Shown piece by piece: positions 32,081 to 41,089 of a DNA stretch of 64,000 nucleotides. The notes below the pieces were generated by a model. It made no database searches, had not been told where the DNA came from, and was given only the letters and a program-made list of their open reading frames with translations. The stretch covers positions 1,083,501 through 1,147,500 of the forward strand of contig CATOTG010000006.1 in assembly GCA_951813015.1 (NCBI GenBank). The letters are read 5' to 3'. This DNA comes from an uncultured Thermoanaerobaculia bacterium (lineage in GTDB: Bacteria > Acidobacteriota > Thermoanaerobaculia > Multivoradales > Multivoraceae). The translations under genes were made by a program, and so were the position numbers. Each line of letters begins with the position of its first letter. Within the stretch, counting starts at the first letter, position 1.

Positions 32081-32398
32081 ATGGTGAACGAGAAGATCCG
32101 TATTCGGCTCAAGGCCTTCGACTATCGCATTCTGGATACGTCGACACACGAGATCGTCGACACCGCGCGGCGTAGCGGCGCGCGCGTGGTCGGGCCGATC
32201 CCGTTGCCGACCCACATTGCCCGCTACACGGTGAATCGCTCACCGCACGTGGACAAGAAGTCGCGGGAGCAGTTCGAGATCCGCACTCACAAGCGGTTGC
32301 TCGACATTTTCGAACCGACCAGCCAGACGGTCGACGCACTGATGAAGCTCGAGCTTCCGGCGGGTGTCGATGTCGAGATCAAGGCTTTTGGCAGTTGA
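32081..32398 (+). CDS. rpsJ: 30S ribosomal protein S10
   Basis: 30S head protein and NusE antitermination subunit. 105 residues with [17 protein letters not shown], and [12 protein letters not shown], all conserved. First gene of the S10 cluster. The 49-nt gap from tuf leaves no space for the long L4-responsive leader known from E. coli. Confidence 0.96.
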   Translation: MVNEKIRIRLKAFDYRILDTSTHEIVDTARRSGARVVGPIPLPTHIARYTVNRSPHVDKKSREQFEIRTHKRLLDIFEPTSQTVDALMKLELPAGVDVEIKAFGS

Positions 32399-32441
32399 AC
32401 CGGCAGTTGAGTCGGGGCTCTAGCTAAGGGGATCAGGAACG

Positions 32442-33074
32442 GTGAGTGAAAACAAGGGATTGCTCGGGCGCAAGATCGGCATGACGCAGATCTACGCCGA
32501 GGACGGCGCCGCGGTGCCGGTGACCGTCCTGGAGGTCGGCCCGTGCCGGGTCGTGCAACGGAAGACCGCGGAGTCCGACGGCTACGAGGCGGTGCAGATC
32601 GGCCTGGTCGAGAAGCGGCCGCCGAGGAGCGTCACCGAGGCTCGCCGGGGTCACTTCAAGAAGGCCGGTGTCGAGGCGATGCGCCACCTGGCGGAGGTGC
32701 GGGTCGAAGCGGCGAACGAGTCGCAGCCGGGCGACGAGATCGGCGTCTCGATCTTCGAGGTCGGCGCCCGTGTCGACGTGATCGGAACCGGCAAGGGGAA
32801 GGGATTCCAGGGCGTCATGCGCCGCCACGGCTTCGGGGGCGGCCGAGCCACGCACGGCTCGATGTTCCATCGCGCGCCGGGTTCGGTCGGACAGTCTGCG
32901 AGTCCCTCGCGTGTCTTCCCGGGCATGAGGTTCCCGGGCCGGATGGGCGGCAAGCGCGTGACGACGAAGAAGCTGAAGGTGGTCAAGGTGGACGAGGAGA
33001 ATCGGCTTCTCTATCTGCGTGGAGCAGTTCCCGGCGGCCGCAACGGTCTGGTCATGGTTCGGAGTTCGTACTGA
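32442..33074 (+). CDS. rplC: 50S ribosomal protein L3
   Basis: Large-subunit protein whose extension reaches the peptidyl-transferase centre. 210 residues beginning L-L-G-R-K-I-G-M-T-Q-I-Y, with the extension G-T-G-K-G-K-G-F-Q-G-V-M-R-R-H-G-F and the methylated-Gln-region motif G-S-V-G-Q-S-A-S-P-S-R-V-F. GTG start with AGGAAC upstream. Stop overlaps the rplD start by one base (TGATG), so translation is coupled. Confidence 0.96.
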   Translation: MSENKGLLGRKIGMTQIYAEDGAAVPVTVLEVGPCRVVQRKTAESDGYEAVQIGLVEKRPPRSVTEARRGHFKKAGVEAMRHLAEVRVEAANESQPGDEIGVSIFEVGARVDVIGTGKGKGFQGVMRRHGFGGGRATHGSMFHRAPGSVGQSASPSRVFPGMRFPGRMGGKRVTTKKLKVVKVDEENRLLYLRGAVPGGRNGLVMVRSSY

Positions 33075-33724
33075 TGCCCAAGGTCGCGATCAGGAGCCTC
33101 GCCAACGAGGAAGTCGGCAGCCTGGACCTGCCGGAAGAGGTCTTCACCTACCCGTACAACGAGCACCTGATCCACTTGGCGGTGGTGTCGGTCCGCGCCG
33201 CGCAGCGGGCAGGTACGCACAGCGTCAAGGGCAGGCATCAGGTGCGTGGCGGCGGGGCAAAGCCGCATCGGCAGAAGGGCACCGGTCGAGCTCGCGCCGG
33301 CAGCATCCGCTCGCCGCTGCGCCGCGGCGGCGGCGTCGTTCATGGCCCCCGGACCCGCAGTCATCGCAACAAGCTGTCGCGGAACGAGAAGCGCAATGCC
33401 CTCAAGTCGGCGCTTTCGCGCAAGCTGGCGGAAGAGCGGATCATGGTCGTCGACTCGCTTGATCTCGACAGTCACAAGACGGGCGCCTTCGCGGCGCGTC
33501 TTCAGGGGCTCGGCCTCGACGAGAAGACGCTGATCGTCGACGACCACGGCAACCGCAACCTGATCCTGGCGTCCCGCAACCATCCGCAGCTCAAGACCGT
33601 CGACGCCTTGGGCGTGAATGTCTACGATGTCGTCGATCGCGGCTACGTGCTGTTCAGCGAGACCGCGATAGGCCGCCTGTCCGCCGTGCTGCGGAAGCGG
33701 CGGAAGAACGGGAGCGCGTCATGA
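33074..33724 (+). CDS. rplD: 50S ribosomal protein L4
   Basis: Exit-tunnel protein, 216 residues. The tunnel loop is recognisable: G-R-H-Q-V-R-G-G-G-A-K-P-H-R-Q-K-G-T-G-R followed by S-P-L-R-R-G-G-G-V-V-H-G-P. The C-terminal D-V-V-D-R-G-Y-V-L-F-S-E-T-A matches the family. Start is ATG one base into the rplC stop; the end overlaps rplW by 4 nt (ATGA). In enterobacteria L4 represses the S10 operon; no matching leader is seen here. Confidence 0.95.
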   Translation: MPKVAIRSLANEEVGSLDLPEEVFTYPYNEHLIHLAVVSVRAAQRAGTHSVKGRHQVRGGGAKPHRQKGTGRARAGSIRSPLRRGGGVVHGPRTRSHRNKLSRNEKRNALKSALSRKLAEERIMVVDSLDLDSHKTGAFAARLQGLGLDEKTLIVDDHGNRNLILASRNHPQLKTVDALGVNVYDVVDRGYVLFSETAIGRLSAVLRKRRKNGSAS

Positions 33725-34008
33725 GAGTGCAGGAAATCCTGCGTCGGCCGCTGATTACCGAGAAGTCGACCGAGCTCCGTGACGATCGGAACATCATTGC
33801 CTTCGTCGTCGACTCCCGAGCCAACAAGATCGAAGTGCGACGCGCGGTGGAGGCCCAGTTCCAGGGTGTCAAGGTGGCGGAAGTCCGGATCGTGAACATG
33901 CACGGCAAGGTTCGCCGCCAGGGCCGCTTCGTCGGTCGTCGCCCCGACTGGAAGAAGGCGTACGTACGGCTGGCCGAGGGCCAGATCGACCTCTTCGACA
34001 ACGTCTAG
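33721..34008 (+). CDS. rplW: 50S ribosomal protein L23
   Basis: Docking site at the tunnel exit for trigger factor and SRP. 95 residues; N-terminal I-L-R-R-P-L-I-T-E-K-S-T and the central A-N-K-I-E-V-R-R-A-V-E segment are typical, as is the G-R-R-P-D-W-K-K-A-Y-V-R-L end. Overlaps rplD by 4 nt; rplB starts 15 nt later. Confidence 0.95.
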   Translation: MRVQEILRRPLITEKSTELRDDRNIIAFVVDSRANKIEVRRAVEAQFQGVKVAEVRIVNMHGKVRRQGRFVGRRPDWKKAYVRLAEGQIDLFDNV

Positions 34009-34023
34009 CGAGAGCCGAAGAAA

Positions 34024-34854
34024 ATGGCGATCAAGAAACTCAAGCCGACGAATCCCGGCAGCCGCTTCCAGGAGTACGCGCGACGGGAGGGAGTCACGAA
34101 GGACCGGCCGCACAAGCCCCTCGTCGAGGGCAAGAAGCGGATCAGCGGCCGCAACAACAAGGGCAGGCAGACGCTTCGGTTCCGGGGCGGAGGCCACAAG
34201 CGGCGCTACCGGCGGATCGACTTCCGGCGCGACAAGGTCGGCGTGCCCGCCAAGGTGGCGACGATCGAGTACGACCCGAACCGTAGCGCGCTGATCTCCC
34301 TGCTGCACTACGCCGACGGAGAGAAGCGCTACATCCTCCACCCCCAGGGGCTGAAGGTGGGCGCCGTGGTCCAGGCCGGCGAGGGCTCGGAGATCGATGT
34401 GGGCAACTGCCTGCCGATCCGCTTCATCCCCCTGGGCACGATGATCCACAACATCGAACTGAAGATCGGCGGAGGCGGCCAGATGGTGCGCAGCGCCGGC
34501 GCCGGCGCCCAGTTGATGGCCAAGGAAGGCGTCTACGCTCAGGTCCGCCTGCCGTCGGGGGAGGTCCGCCGCGTTCACATCGACTGCTCCGCCACGATCG
34601 GCCAGGTCAGCAACTCGGAGCACTCGAACCTCGCGCTCGGAAAGGCCGGCCGCAACCGCTGGCGTGGCCGCCGGCCGCATAACCGCGGCGTGTCGATGAA
34701 TCCGGTCGACCATCCGATGGGCGGCGGCGAGGGCAAGGCCTCCGGTGGACGGCATCCGACGACGCCTTGGGGCAAACCGACCAAGGGCTACAAGACACGC
34801 AGGAACAAGCGCACGAGCGGCATGATCGTACGGCGACGGGCACGTCGCAAGTAG
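34024..34854 (+). CDS. rplB: 50S ribosomal protein L2
   Basis: Core large-subunit protein near the peptidyl-transferase centre, 276 residues. Conserved [18 protein letters not shown], and the functional-loop region H-P-M-G-G-G-E-G-K with its essential His are present. Ends in a basic tail. In a tight run with rplW (15 nt) and rpsS (30 nt). Confidence 0.97.
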   Translation: MAIKKLKPTNPGSRFQEYARREGVTKDRPHKPLVEGKKRISGRNNKGRQTLRFRGGGHKRRYRRIDFRRDKVGVPAKVATIEYDPNRSALISLLHYADGEKRYILHPQGLKVGAVVQAGEGSEIDVGNCLPIRFIPLGTMIHNIELKIGGGGQMVRSAGAGAQLMAKEGVYAQVRLPSGEVRRVHIDCSATIGQVSNSEHSNLALGKAGRNRWRGRRPHNRGVSMNPVDHPMGGGEGKASGGRHPTTPWGKPTKGYKTRRNKRTSGMIVRRRARRK

Positions 34855-34884
34855 GTCGGGCGAGAGCACGAAACAGAGGTCAGC

Positions 34885-35172
34885 ATGGGACGTTCACTCA
34901 AGAAGGGTTTCTTCATCGACAATCACCTGTATGACAAGGTGGTCGCGATGAATGCGGGCCATGACCGGAGGGTCATCAAGACCTGGTCGCGCCGGTCCAC
35001 GATCATTCCGGAGATGGTGGGTCACACCGTCGCCGTCCACAACGGCATGAAGTTCATTCCGGTCTTCATCAGCGAGAACATGGTCGGCCACAAGCTCGGA
35101 GAGTTCGCTCAAACCCGAACGTTCCGTGGTCATGCCGGCGGCAGGAGGGAGCGCCGAGCGCGCCCCCGGTAG
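34885..35172 (+). CDS. rpsS: 30S ribosomal protein S19
   Basis: 30S head protein contacting S13 and the B1a bridge. 95 residues: [25 protein letters not shown] and [14 protein letters not shown] conserved. Normal length, slightly basic tail. AGAGGTCAGC precedes the ATG. Confidence 0.96.
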   Translation: MGRSLKKGFFIDNHLYDKVVAMNAGHDRRVIKTWSRRSTIIPEMVGHTVAVHNGMKFIPVFISENMVGHKLGEFAQTRTFRGHAGGRRERRARPR

Positions 35173-35192
35173 TTGGAGAGAGAGAGAGCAGA

Positions 35193-35564
35193 ATGATGGA
35201 ATCAATCGCCCGACTCAGGTACCTGCAGGCGTCGCCGCAGAAGGTGCGCCTGGTGGCGGACCTGATCCGCGGCCGGGACGTCGAGGAAGCCGCGACGATG
35301 CTGCAGTTGAGCACCAAGGCCGCGGCGCGGCCGATTTCCAAGCTGTTGCGGTCGGCGGTAGCCAACGCCGAGAACAGCGCCGAGAACCAGCAGGGGGGCA
35401 TCGACGTGGGCCAGCTCTACGTCAAGGAGATCTTCGTGGACGGTGGCCCGACGCTGAAGCGCCTGCGCCCGCAGCCCATGGGCCGGGCGTTCCGGATTCT
35501 CAAGCGGCAGAGCCACGTCACGATCAAGCTCGATTCCCGCGGTCAGTCGACCGAGGCAACGTAG
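35193..35564 (+). CDS. rplV: 50S ribosomal protein L22
   Basis: Tunnel-constriction protein, 123 residues. [16 protein letters not shown] at the start, S-A-V-A-N-A-E-N in the middle and the hairpin [13 protein letters not shown] that lines the tunnel. An A-T-G pair (two tandem Met) leaves the start ambiguous by one codon. Upstream AGAGAGAGAGAG run contains the ribosome binding site. Confidence 0.95.
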   Translation: MMESIARLRYLQASPQKVRLVADLIRGRDVEEAATMLQLSTKAAARPISKLLRSAVANAENSAENQQGGIDVGQLYVKEIFVDGGPTLKRLRPQPMGRAFRILKRQSHVTIKLDSRGQSTEAT

Positions 35565-35572
35565 GAGCGCTC

Positions 35573-36223
35573 ATGGGTCAGAAGACACATCCGTACGGCT
35601 TTCGTTTGGTCTACAACCAGGGCTGGCACTCGCGCTGGTATGCCGAACGGGACTACGCCAGCACTCTGCACTCGGACATCGAGTTGCGGACCGGTCTGAA
35701 GAAGCGCCTGATGCATGCGGGCGTGAGCCAGATCGACATCGAGCGCGCCGCGGACAAGCTGCGCGTCACGATCTACACGTCGCGTCCGGGCATCATCATC
35801 GGCCGCAAGGGCGCGGAGGTGGACAAGCTGCGCGACGACCTGAGCCGGCAGATGGGGCGGGAAGTCCACATCAACATCCAGGAGATTCAGCGTCCTGAAC
35901 TCGATGCCCAGCTCGTGGCCGAGGCGATCACGGGGCAGCTCCTGCGTCGGGTCGCGTTCCGTCGGGCGATGAAGAAGGCGATGGAATCGGCCTTCCGTTT
36001 CGGCGCCAAGGGTGTCAAGATCATGGTTTCGGGTCGACTCGGCGGCAACGAGATCGCCCGTACCGAGTGGTACCAGGAAGGGCGGTTGCCGCTGCACACT
36101 CTGAAGGCCGACATCGACTACGGCTTCGCCGAGGCGTTCACGACCTACGGTGTGATCGGGGTCAAGGTCTGGGTCTACCGCGGTGATCTTTCGCGGGAAC
36201 GCGGTCGCCGCGCGGTGGCCTAG
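35573..36223 (+). CDS. rpsC: 30S ribosomal protein S3
   Basis: mRNA-entry protein with helicase role. 216 residues: [11 protein letters not shown], the KH motif [10 protein letters not shown], and [14 protein letters not shown]. The start follows the rplV stop by 8 nt; the open frame extends upstream into rplV but without S3 similarity. Confidence 0.96.
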   Translation: MGQKTHPYGFRLVYNQGWHSRWYAERDYASTLHSDIELRTGLKKRLMHAGVSQIDIERAADKLRVTIYTSRPGIIIGRKGAEVDKLRDDLSRQMGREVHINIQEIQRPELDAQLVAEAITGQLLRRVAFRRAMKKAMESAFRFGAKGVKIMVSGRLGGNEIARTEWYQEGRLPLHTLKADIDYGFAEAFTTYGVIGVKVWVYRGDLSRERGRRAVA

Positions 36224-36264
36224 AGCGTGGCGGGACGCCTGGAGATTCGAGGGAGTAACGAACG

Positions 36265-36684
36265 ATGTTGATGCCGAAGAAGGTCAAGTTCCGCAAGCAT
36301 CACCGCGGCCGTCGCCGCGGTCTGGCCAAGGGCGGCAACGTCGTGGCCTTTGGCGAGTACGGCTTGCAGGCGCAGGAGGCCGGTTGGGTCACCGCCCGCC
36401 AGATCGAGGCCGCACGAATCGCGATCACCCGCCACATCAAGCGGAGCGGCAAGGTCTGGATCCGGGTCTTTCCGGACAAGCCGATCACGAAGAAGCCTCT
36501 GGAAACGCGGATGGGCAAGGGCAAGGGCAACCCGGAGGAGTGGGTTGCGGTCGTCCGGCCCGCCCGCATTCTGTACGAGCTCGAGGGCGTGTCGCCGGAG
36601 CTGGCGAAGTCGGCGATGAGGCTGGCTTCCCACAAGCTCGGGATCAAGACCCGTTTCGTCGGGCGCCACGGCGCGCAGGTGTGA
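36265..36684 (+). CDS. rplP: 50S ribosomal protein L16
   Basis: Large-subunit protein that helps position A-site tRNA. 139 residues with [15 protein letters not shown], the motif [16 protein letters not shown] and a basic C-terminus. Length and motifs as in E. coli. rpmC starts 13 nt downstream. Confidence 0.96.
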   Translation: MLMPKKVKFRKHHRGRRRGLAKGGNVVAFGEYGLQAQEAGWVTARQIEAARIAITRHIKRSGKVWIRVFPDKPITKKPLETRMGKGKGNPEEWVAVVRPARILYELEGVSPELAKSAMRLASHKLGIKTRFVGRHGAQV

Positions 36685-36697
36685 GGGTGGCAAGGCG

Positions 36698-36895
36698 ATG
36701 AAGGCAAGCGAACTCAGGGAACTGACTCCGGACGAACTGCGGCAGAAGGAGGAAGAACTGGCTGATCAGTTGTTCGCCCTGCGGCTGCAGAAGTCGATCG
36801 GTCAACTGGAGAAGCCGAGCAGGATCAGAAAGGCCCGGGTCGAGTTGGCGCGGGTCCTCACCGTCAGGCGCGAGAGAGCGACAGGAACGACATGA
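36698..36895 (+). CDS. rpmC: 50S ribosomal protein L29
   Basis: Small helical-hairpin protein beside L23 at the tunnel exit. 65 residues: [24 protein letters not shown] and [13 protein letters not shown] match the family. Ends with a 4-nt overlap (ATGA) with rpsQ. Confidence 0.94.
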   Translation: MKASELRELTPDELRQKEEELADQLFALRLQKSIGQLEKPSRIRKARVELARVLTVRRERATGTT

Positions 36896-37167
36896 GCGTG
36901 GAGCAGCAACAAGCGCGCGGCCGCCGCCAGGTCCGGGTGGGCCAGGTGGTCAGCGCCAAGATGGACAAGACAGTCGTCGTGGCGGTCGAGAAGACGGTCA
37001 TGCACCGGCTGTACCACCGCCTGATGAAGAAGTCTTCGCGGTGCGTGGCGCACGACGAATCGAATGAGTGCCGGGAGGGGGACGTCGTTTCCCTCGTCTC
37101 GACCAGGCCGATGTCACGCCGCAAGCGCTGGCGCGTACAGCGGATCGTCAAGCGTGCGGAAGGGTAG
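36892..37167 (+). CDS. rpsQ: 30S ribosomal protein S17
   Basis: OB-fold protein binding 16S rRNA helix 11. 91 residues: G-Q-V-V-S-A-K-M-D-K-T-V-V-V-A-V-E and a C-terminal S-T-R-P-M-S-R-R-K-R-W-R-V-Q-R-I are typical. About 15 extra N-terminal residues (Q-Q-Q-A-R-G-R-R-Q) precede the fold. Overlaps rpmC by 4 nt. Confidence 0.95.
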   Translation: MSVEQQQARGRRQVRVGQVVSAKMDKTVVVAVEKTVMHRLYHRLMKKSSRCVAHDESNECREGDVVSLVSTRPMSRRKRWRVQRIVKRAEG

Positions 37168-37179
37168 AGGGGCGCCGAG

Positions 37180-37548
37180 ATGATCCAGATGGGAACGGTG
37201 CTCGACGTCGCCGACAACTCCGGGGCCAAGAGAATCGCCTGCATTCAGCTGCGGGGCGGTTCCACCGGGCAGTACGGCGTGCTGGGCGACGTGATCACCG
37301 CCTCGGTCAAGGAGGCGGCGCCCGAGGGCACGGTCAAGAAGGGTCAGGTCGTGCGCGCGGTGATCGTGCGGACCCGCAAGGAGCGCCGCCGCAAGGACGG
37401 GAGCTACATCCGCTTCGACAACAACGCTGCGGTGCTGATCAACGAGGCGCAGGAACCGATCGGAACCCGCGTCTTCGGCCCGGTTGCCCGCGAGCTGCGC
37501 GAGCGGCGCTTCATGCGCATCGTGTCGCTGGCGCCGGAGGTGATCTGA
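37180..37548 (+). CDS. rplN: 50S ribosomal protein L14
   Basis: Interface protein that also binds the silencing factor RsfS. 122 residues with [28 protein letters not shown] and [11 protein letters not shown], fully canonical. rplX follows after one base. Confidence 0.97.
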   Translation: MIQMGTVLDVADNSGAKRIACIQLRGGSTGQYGVLGDVITASVKEAAPEGTVKKGQVVRAVIVRTRKERRRKDGSYIRFDNNAAVLINEAQEPIGTRVFGPVARELRERRFMRIVSLAPEVI

Positions 37549-37549
37549 A

Positions 37550-37888
37550 ATGCCCAAATCTGGCAGACACAAGGTGAAGATCAAGAAGGGCGACGAGGTG
37601 CTGGTCATCGCGGGCCGGAGCCGCGGCGTCCGCAGCAAGGTGCTGCGGGTGCTTCCTGCCGAGAACCGAGCGATCGTCGAGCGCGTGAATCTGGTCAAGA
37701 AGCACGAGCGGCCGAACCCGCAGCGCCAGGTACAGGGAGGCATCCTCGAGCGGGAGTCGCCCATCCACCTCTCGAATCTCAAGGTGATCTGCCCGGACAC
37801 CGACAAGCCGACGCGGGTTGGCAAACGGCGTCTCGAGGATGGCAAGTCGACCCGCTACGCCAAGGTCAGCGGCGCGGTGTTGAGTTGA
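37550..37888 (+). CDS. rplX: 50S ribosomal protein L24
   Basis: Assembly initiator with a KOW motif ([15 protein letters not shown]). 112 residues, including [22 protein letters not shown]. As in the family; the ATG overlaps nothing and sits one base after the rplN stop. Confidence 0.95.
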   Translation: MPKSGRHKVKIKKGDEVLVIAGRSRGVRSKVLRVLPAENRAIVERVNLVKKHERPNPQRQVQGGILERESPIHLSNLKVICPDTDKPTRVGKRRLEDGKSTRYAKVSGAVLS

Positions 37889-37905
37889 GGCAGTGACCTG
37901 AAGGA

Positions 37906-38454
37906 ATGACCATGGTTCCCCGATTGAAGACTCAGTACCAGGAGGAGGTCGTCGCCTCCCTCCAGCAGGAGTTCGGCATCTCCAACTCGATGGCGGTGCC
38001 GCGGCTGGAGAAGATCGTTCTCAACATGGGTATCGGTGAAGCGATCCAGAACATCAAGATTCTGGAGAACGCCGTGCCCGAACTGGCCCGGATCGCGGGT
38101 CAGCAGCCGGTCATCACCCGTGCCCGCAAGTCGATAGCCGCGTTCAAGCTGCGTGAGGGAATGCCGATTGGCTGCCGGGTCACGCTGCGCCGCGACCGGA
38201 TGTGGCACTTTCTCGATCGACTGGTTACCGTCGCGCTGCCGCGAGTACGCGACTTCCGCGGTATCTCGGACCGGAGCTTCGATGGACGGGGCAGCTACAC
38301 CCTGGGTATTCGGGATCACCTGATCTTCCCCGAGGTCGACTACTCGAAGAGCGACGGTTCCAAGGGCATCAACGTCACACTCGTCACCTCGGCGGAGTCC
38401 GATGCGCAGGCGCTGCACCTGCTGCGGGGTCTCGGCATGCCGTTCGCGACCTGA
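37906..38454 (+). CDS. rplE: 50S ribosomal protein L5
   Basis: 5S rRNA-binding protein, 182 residues. Conserved [27 protein letters not shown] and [17 protein letters not shown]. The next gene is rpsH, only 44 nt away: rpsN (S14), which normally follows rplE, is not there. Confidence 0.96.
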   Translation: MTMVPRLKTQYQEEVVASLQQEFGISNSMAVPRLEKIVLNMGIGEAIQNIKILENAVPELARIAGQQPVITRARKSIAAFKLREGMPIGCRVTLRRDRMWHFLDRLVTVALPRVRDFRGISDRSFDGRGSYTLGIRDHLIFPEVDYSKSDGSKGINVTLVTSAESDAQALHLLRGLGMPFAT

Positions 38455-38498
38455 GTGAAGACCAGACCCCTTTCAATGATTGGCCAAGGATTGTCACG

Positions 38499-38897
38499 AT
38501 GACCATGACCGACCCCATCGCGGATCTGCTGACCACGATTCGCAACGCCCTGATCGTCAAGCACGATCAGACCGAGTCGCCGGCTTCGAAGCAGAAGATC
38601 GCGCTGTGCCGCGTGCTGCGGGACCAGGGCTACATCAGCCACTACGAGGTCTGCGATTCGCCGCCGGGCAGGACGCTCCGGATCTTCCTGGCTTACAGCA
38701 AGGAGGGTGTGCCGACGATCACCAAGGTGCGGAAGATCAGCAAGCCCGGGCGCAGGATTTATCGGGGCGCCGACGATCTGAAGCCGGTTCTGAACGGGCT
38801 GGGTGTCGCGATCCTGTCGACCTCGAAGGGTCTGCTCACGGATTCCCAGGCCCGGAGCCAGCGCGTGGGCGGCGAAGTTCTCTGCGAGGTGTACTAG
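38499..38897 (+). CDS. rpsH: 30S ribosomal protein S8
   Basis: Central-domain assembly protein; in E. coli the autoregulator of the spc operon. 132 residues: [24 protein letters not shown] and the end G-G-E-V-L-C-E-V-Y conserved. An ATG two codons later (M-T-D-P) is an alternative start. The stop abuts the rplF start with no gap. Confidence 0.95.
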   Translation: MTMTDPIADLLTTIRNALIVKHDQTESPASKQKIALCRVLRDQGYISHYEVCDSPPGRTLRIFLAYSKEGVPTITKVRKISKPGRRIYRGADDLKPVLNGLGVAILSTSKGLLTDSQARSQRVGGEVLCEVY

Positions 38898-39440
38898 ATG
38901 TCGCGCATAGGAAAGACGCCGATTGCACTGCCGGACACGGCGAAAGTCGCGGTGAACGGCGGCACGGTAACCATCGAGGGTCCGAAGGGGAAGCTGGAAC
39001 AGCCGCTCCAGCCCGGCATCGAGGTCCGGATGGAGGATGGCGTCGTCACGCTGCACCGTTCGGGCTCGAGCGGACCGGAGAGGGCTCTGCACGGGCTGGC
39101 TCGCGCGCTGCTCGCGAACGCCGTCGTGGGCGTCACCGAGGGCTTCCGGCGAGAGCTGGAGATCGTCGGCGTTGGCTACCGGGGAGAGGTCAAGGGGCGC
39201 GAAATCCACCTGGCGCTCGGCTACTCCCACCCCGTGGTCTACTCGATTCCGGACGGAATCGACGTTTCCATCGACGATCGGGCGAACCGGATTGCCGTTT
39301 CCGGCATCGACAAGCAGCAGGTCGGGCAGGTAGCGGCCGACCTGCGCAGCCTGCGCAAGCCGGATGCGTACAAGGGCAAGGGCATCCGGTACAGCGACGA
39401 GGTCATCCGGCTCAAGGTCGGCAAGGCGGCGACGGTCTAG
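38898..39440 (+). CDS. rplF: 50S ribosomal protein L6
   Basis: Two-domain protein near the GTPase-associated centre. 180 residues: [24 protein letters not shown] and [10 protein letters not shown] all present. Starts immediately after the rpsH stop, so coupled translation is likely. Confidence 0.96.
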   Translation: MSRIGKTPIALPDTAKVAVNGGTVTIEGPKGKLEQPLQPGIEVRMEDGVVTLHRSGSSGPERALHGLARALLANAVVGVTEGFRRELEIVGVGYRGEVKGREIHLALGYSHPVVYSIPDGIDVSIDDRANRIAVSGIDKQQVGQVAADLRSLRKPDAYKGKGIRYSDEVIRLKVGKAATV

Positions 39441-39481
39441 ACACTTTGGTACGAAGTCAGGGAAACAGGGACATCGAGGAA

Positions 39482-39868
39482 ATGAGCGACCTGCGCAGAA
39501 AGAGAACATTGGACCGGAGCCGTCGTCGGCGCCGGGCGCGCTACCGGGTCCGAAAGAGGATCCGGGGCTCCGAGGAGCGGCCGCGTCTGGCTGTCCACAA
39601 GAGCCGCCGGCACATCTACGCCCAACTGATCGACGATCGGGCGGGACACACCCTGGCCTTCGCGAGTTCGCTGGAGCCGGGAGTCTGCGGGGAGTTGGAA
39701 GGCTCGACGGGAAGCTGCAGCGCGGCGCAGGCGGTGGGCGAGGCGCTGGCGGCGCGCGCGAAGGAGCGGGGCGTGCAATCCGTGATCTTCGACCGCGGCG
39801 GCTTTCTCTACCACGGCCGAATCCGGGCGCTGGCGGACAGCGCTCGCGCCGGAGGCCTCAAGTTCTGA
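39482..39868 (+). CDS. rplR: 50S ribosomal protein L18
   Basis: 5S rRNA-binding protein, 128 residues. Arg-rich start ([12 protein letters not shown]), [16 protein letters not shown], and [16 protein letters not shown] conserved. The ATG of M-S-D-L-R-R-K is used; the frame is open further upstream without L18 similarity. Two Cys in the middle (G-V-C-G, G-S-C-S) are not typical. Confidence 0.95.
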   Translation: MSDLRRKRTLDRSRRRRRARYRVRKRIRGSEERPRLAVHKSRRHIYAQLIDDRAGHTLAFASSLEPGVCGELEGSTGSCSAAQAVGEALAARAKERGVQSVIFDRGGFLYHGRIRALADSARAGGLKF

Positions 39869-39914
39869 TGCAGCAGGGAAGCGAAGGAGCGAACATTGGC
39901 TAGGGACGTGAACA

Positions 39915-40481
39915 GTGGCTAGAAGAGACATCGATCTCGACAGCGAGTTCTTCGAGCAGGTTGTCGACATCAACCGGGTGACGAAGGTCGTCAAGGGCGG
40001 CAAGAATTTCTCCTTTACCGCACTCGTCGTGATCGGCGACGGCGCCGGCCGCGTCGGCTACGGCTCGGGCAAGGCGAAGGAGGTCCCATCCGCGATTCGC
40101 AAGGGGATTCAGATCGCCAAGCGCAACCTGGTCCATGTGCCGCTGGCTGGAACGACGATCCCGCACGAGACGGTGGGCGTGTTCGGCGCCGGTCGGGTGA
40201 TGCTGAAACCGGCTTCCGAAGGAACCGGGGTCATCGCCGGCGGCCCGGTGCGGGCGGTGGTCGAGGGCGCCGGCATTCAGGACATCCTGACCAAGTCGCT
40301 CGGGACGACGAACCCGCAGAACGTCGTCAAGGCGACTTTCGCCGGGCTGCTGTCCCTGCGCAACGAGGAGCAGGTCAGGACGCTGCGTGGGCTGGATTCG
40401 CTGGACGGCGCGTCGATCAACGGAGACCGGGAAGGAGCCGAGAGTGGCTGGCAGAACGATACGGATTCAGCAGGTGCGTAG
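39915..40481 (+). CDS. rpsE: 30S ribosomal protein S5, C-terminal extension overlapping rpmD
   Basis: Accuracy-related 30S protein, 188 residues versus about 166 in E. coli. Core motifs [27 protein letters not shown] and [13 protein letters not shown] conserved. GTG start. The extra acidic tail of about 25 residues ([14 protein letters not shown]) runs 38 nt into rpmD in another frame, the longest overlap in this cluster. Confidence 0.95.
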   Translation: MARRDIDLDSEFFEQVVDINRVTKVVKGGKNFSFTALVVIGDGAGRVGYGSGKAKEVPSAIRKGIQIAKRNLVHVPLAGTTIPHETVGVFGAGRVMLKPASEGTGVIAGGPVRAVVEGAGIQDILTKSLGTTNPQNVVKATFAGLLSLRNEEQVRTLRGLDSLDGASINGDREGAESGWQNDTDSAGA

Positions 40482-40641
40482 CGCGATCGGCAGGCCGAGA
40501 CCGCAGCGCGAGGTTCTGCGCGGTCTCGGCTTGAGGCGCATTCGCCACATCGTCGAGCGGGAGGACTCCCAGGCGGTGCGGGGCATGGTGCGGAAGATTC
40601 CCCACCTGGTCCGGATCGTGGTGGACTCCGAGGAGAACTGA
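40444..40641 (+). CDS. rpmD: 50S ribosomal protein L30
   Basis: Small large-subunit protein, 65 residues. [25 protein letters not shown] and H-L-V-R-I-V-V match L30. GTG start with GGAAGGAG upstream, inside the end of rpsE. rplO begins one base after the stop. Confidence 0.93.
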   Translation: MAGRTIRIQQVRSAIGRPRPQREVLRGLGLRRIRHIVEREDSQAVRGMVRKIPHLVRIVVDSEEN

Positions 40642-40642
40642 C

Positions 40643-41077
40643 ATGAAGCTCCACGAACTCAAACCGGCGCCGGGAAGCCGCCGTCCGCGCAAGCGGGTCG
40701 GGCGTGGACCGGGATCCGGTACGGGCAAGACCGCCGGGCGTGGCCACAAGGGCCAGCGCTCGCGCGCGGGATTCTCGCGGCGCGCCGGCTTCGAGGGCGG
40801 CCAGATGCCGCTTGTGCGGCGCGTCCCGAAACGCGGGTTCACCAACATCTTCCGCACCGAGTACACGGTGATCAACGTCGGCGACCTGGACGGTCTCGGC
40901 GAAGTGGTCGACATGGAACTCCTCGTTTCCCACGGCCGTGTGCGCCGGGGCATGAGGCTGAAGGTTCTGGGGGCAGGCGATGCACCGGCCGGGGTAACCG
41001 TCCGGGCGCACCGCTTCAGCGCATCCGCGCGCGCCAAGATCGAAGGCGCCGGCGGCGCCTGCGAAGAGATCGCCTGA
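40643..41077 (+). CDS. rplO: 50S ribosomal protein L15
   Basis: Late-assembly protein, 144 residues. [12 protein letters not shown], the Gly/Arg-rich [18 protein letters not shown] and F-E-G-G-Q-M-P-L conserved. Precedes secY by 12 nt, the classical spc order. Confidence 0.95.
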   Translation: MKLHELKPAPGSRRPRKRVGRGPGSGTGKTAGRGHKGQRSRAGFSRRAGFEGGQMPLVRRVPKRGFTNIFRTEYTVINVGDLDGLGEVVDMELLVSHGRVRRGMRLKVLGAGDAPAGVTVRAHRFSASARAKIEGAGGACEEIA

Positions 41078-41089
41078 GGGAGCTGGCAA

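Noticed and set aside
38455-38498. Short rpsN in the rplE-rpsH gap
   Set aside because: 44 nt cannot encode S14 (about 61-100 residues), and no C-x-x-C zinc pattern occurs in overlapping frames.
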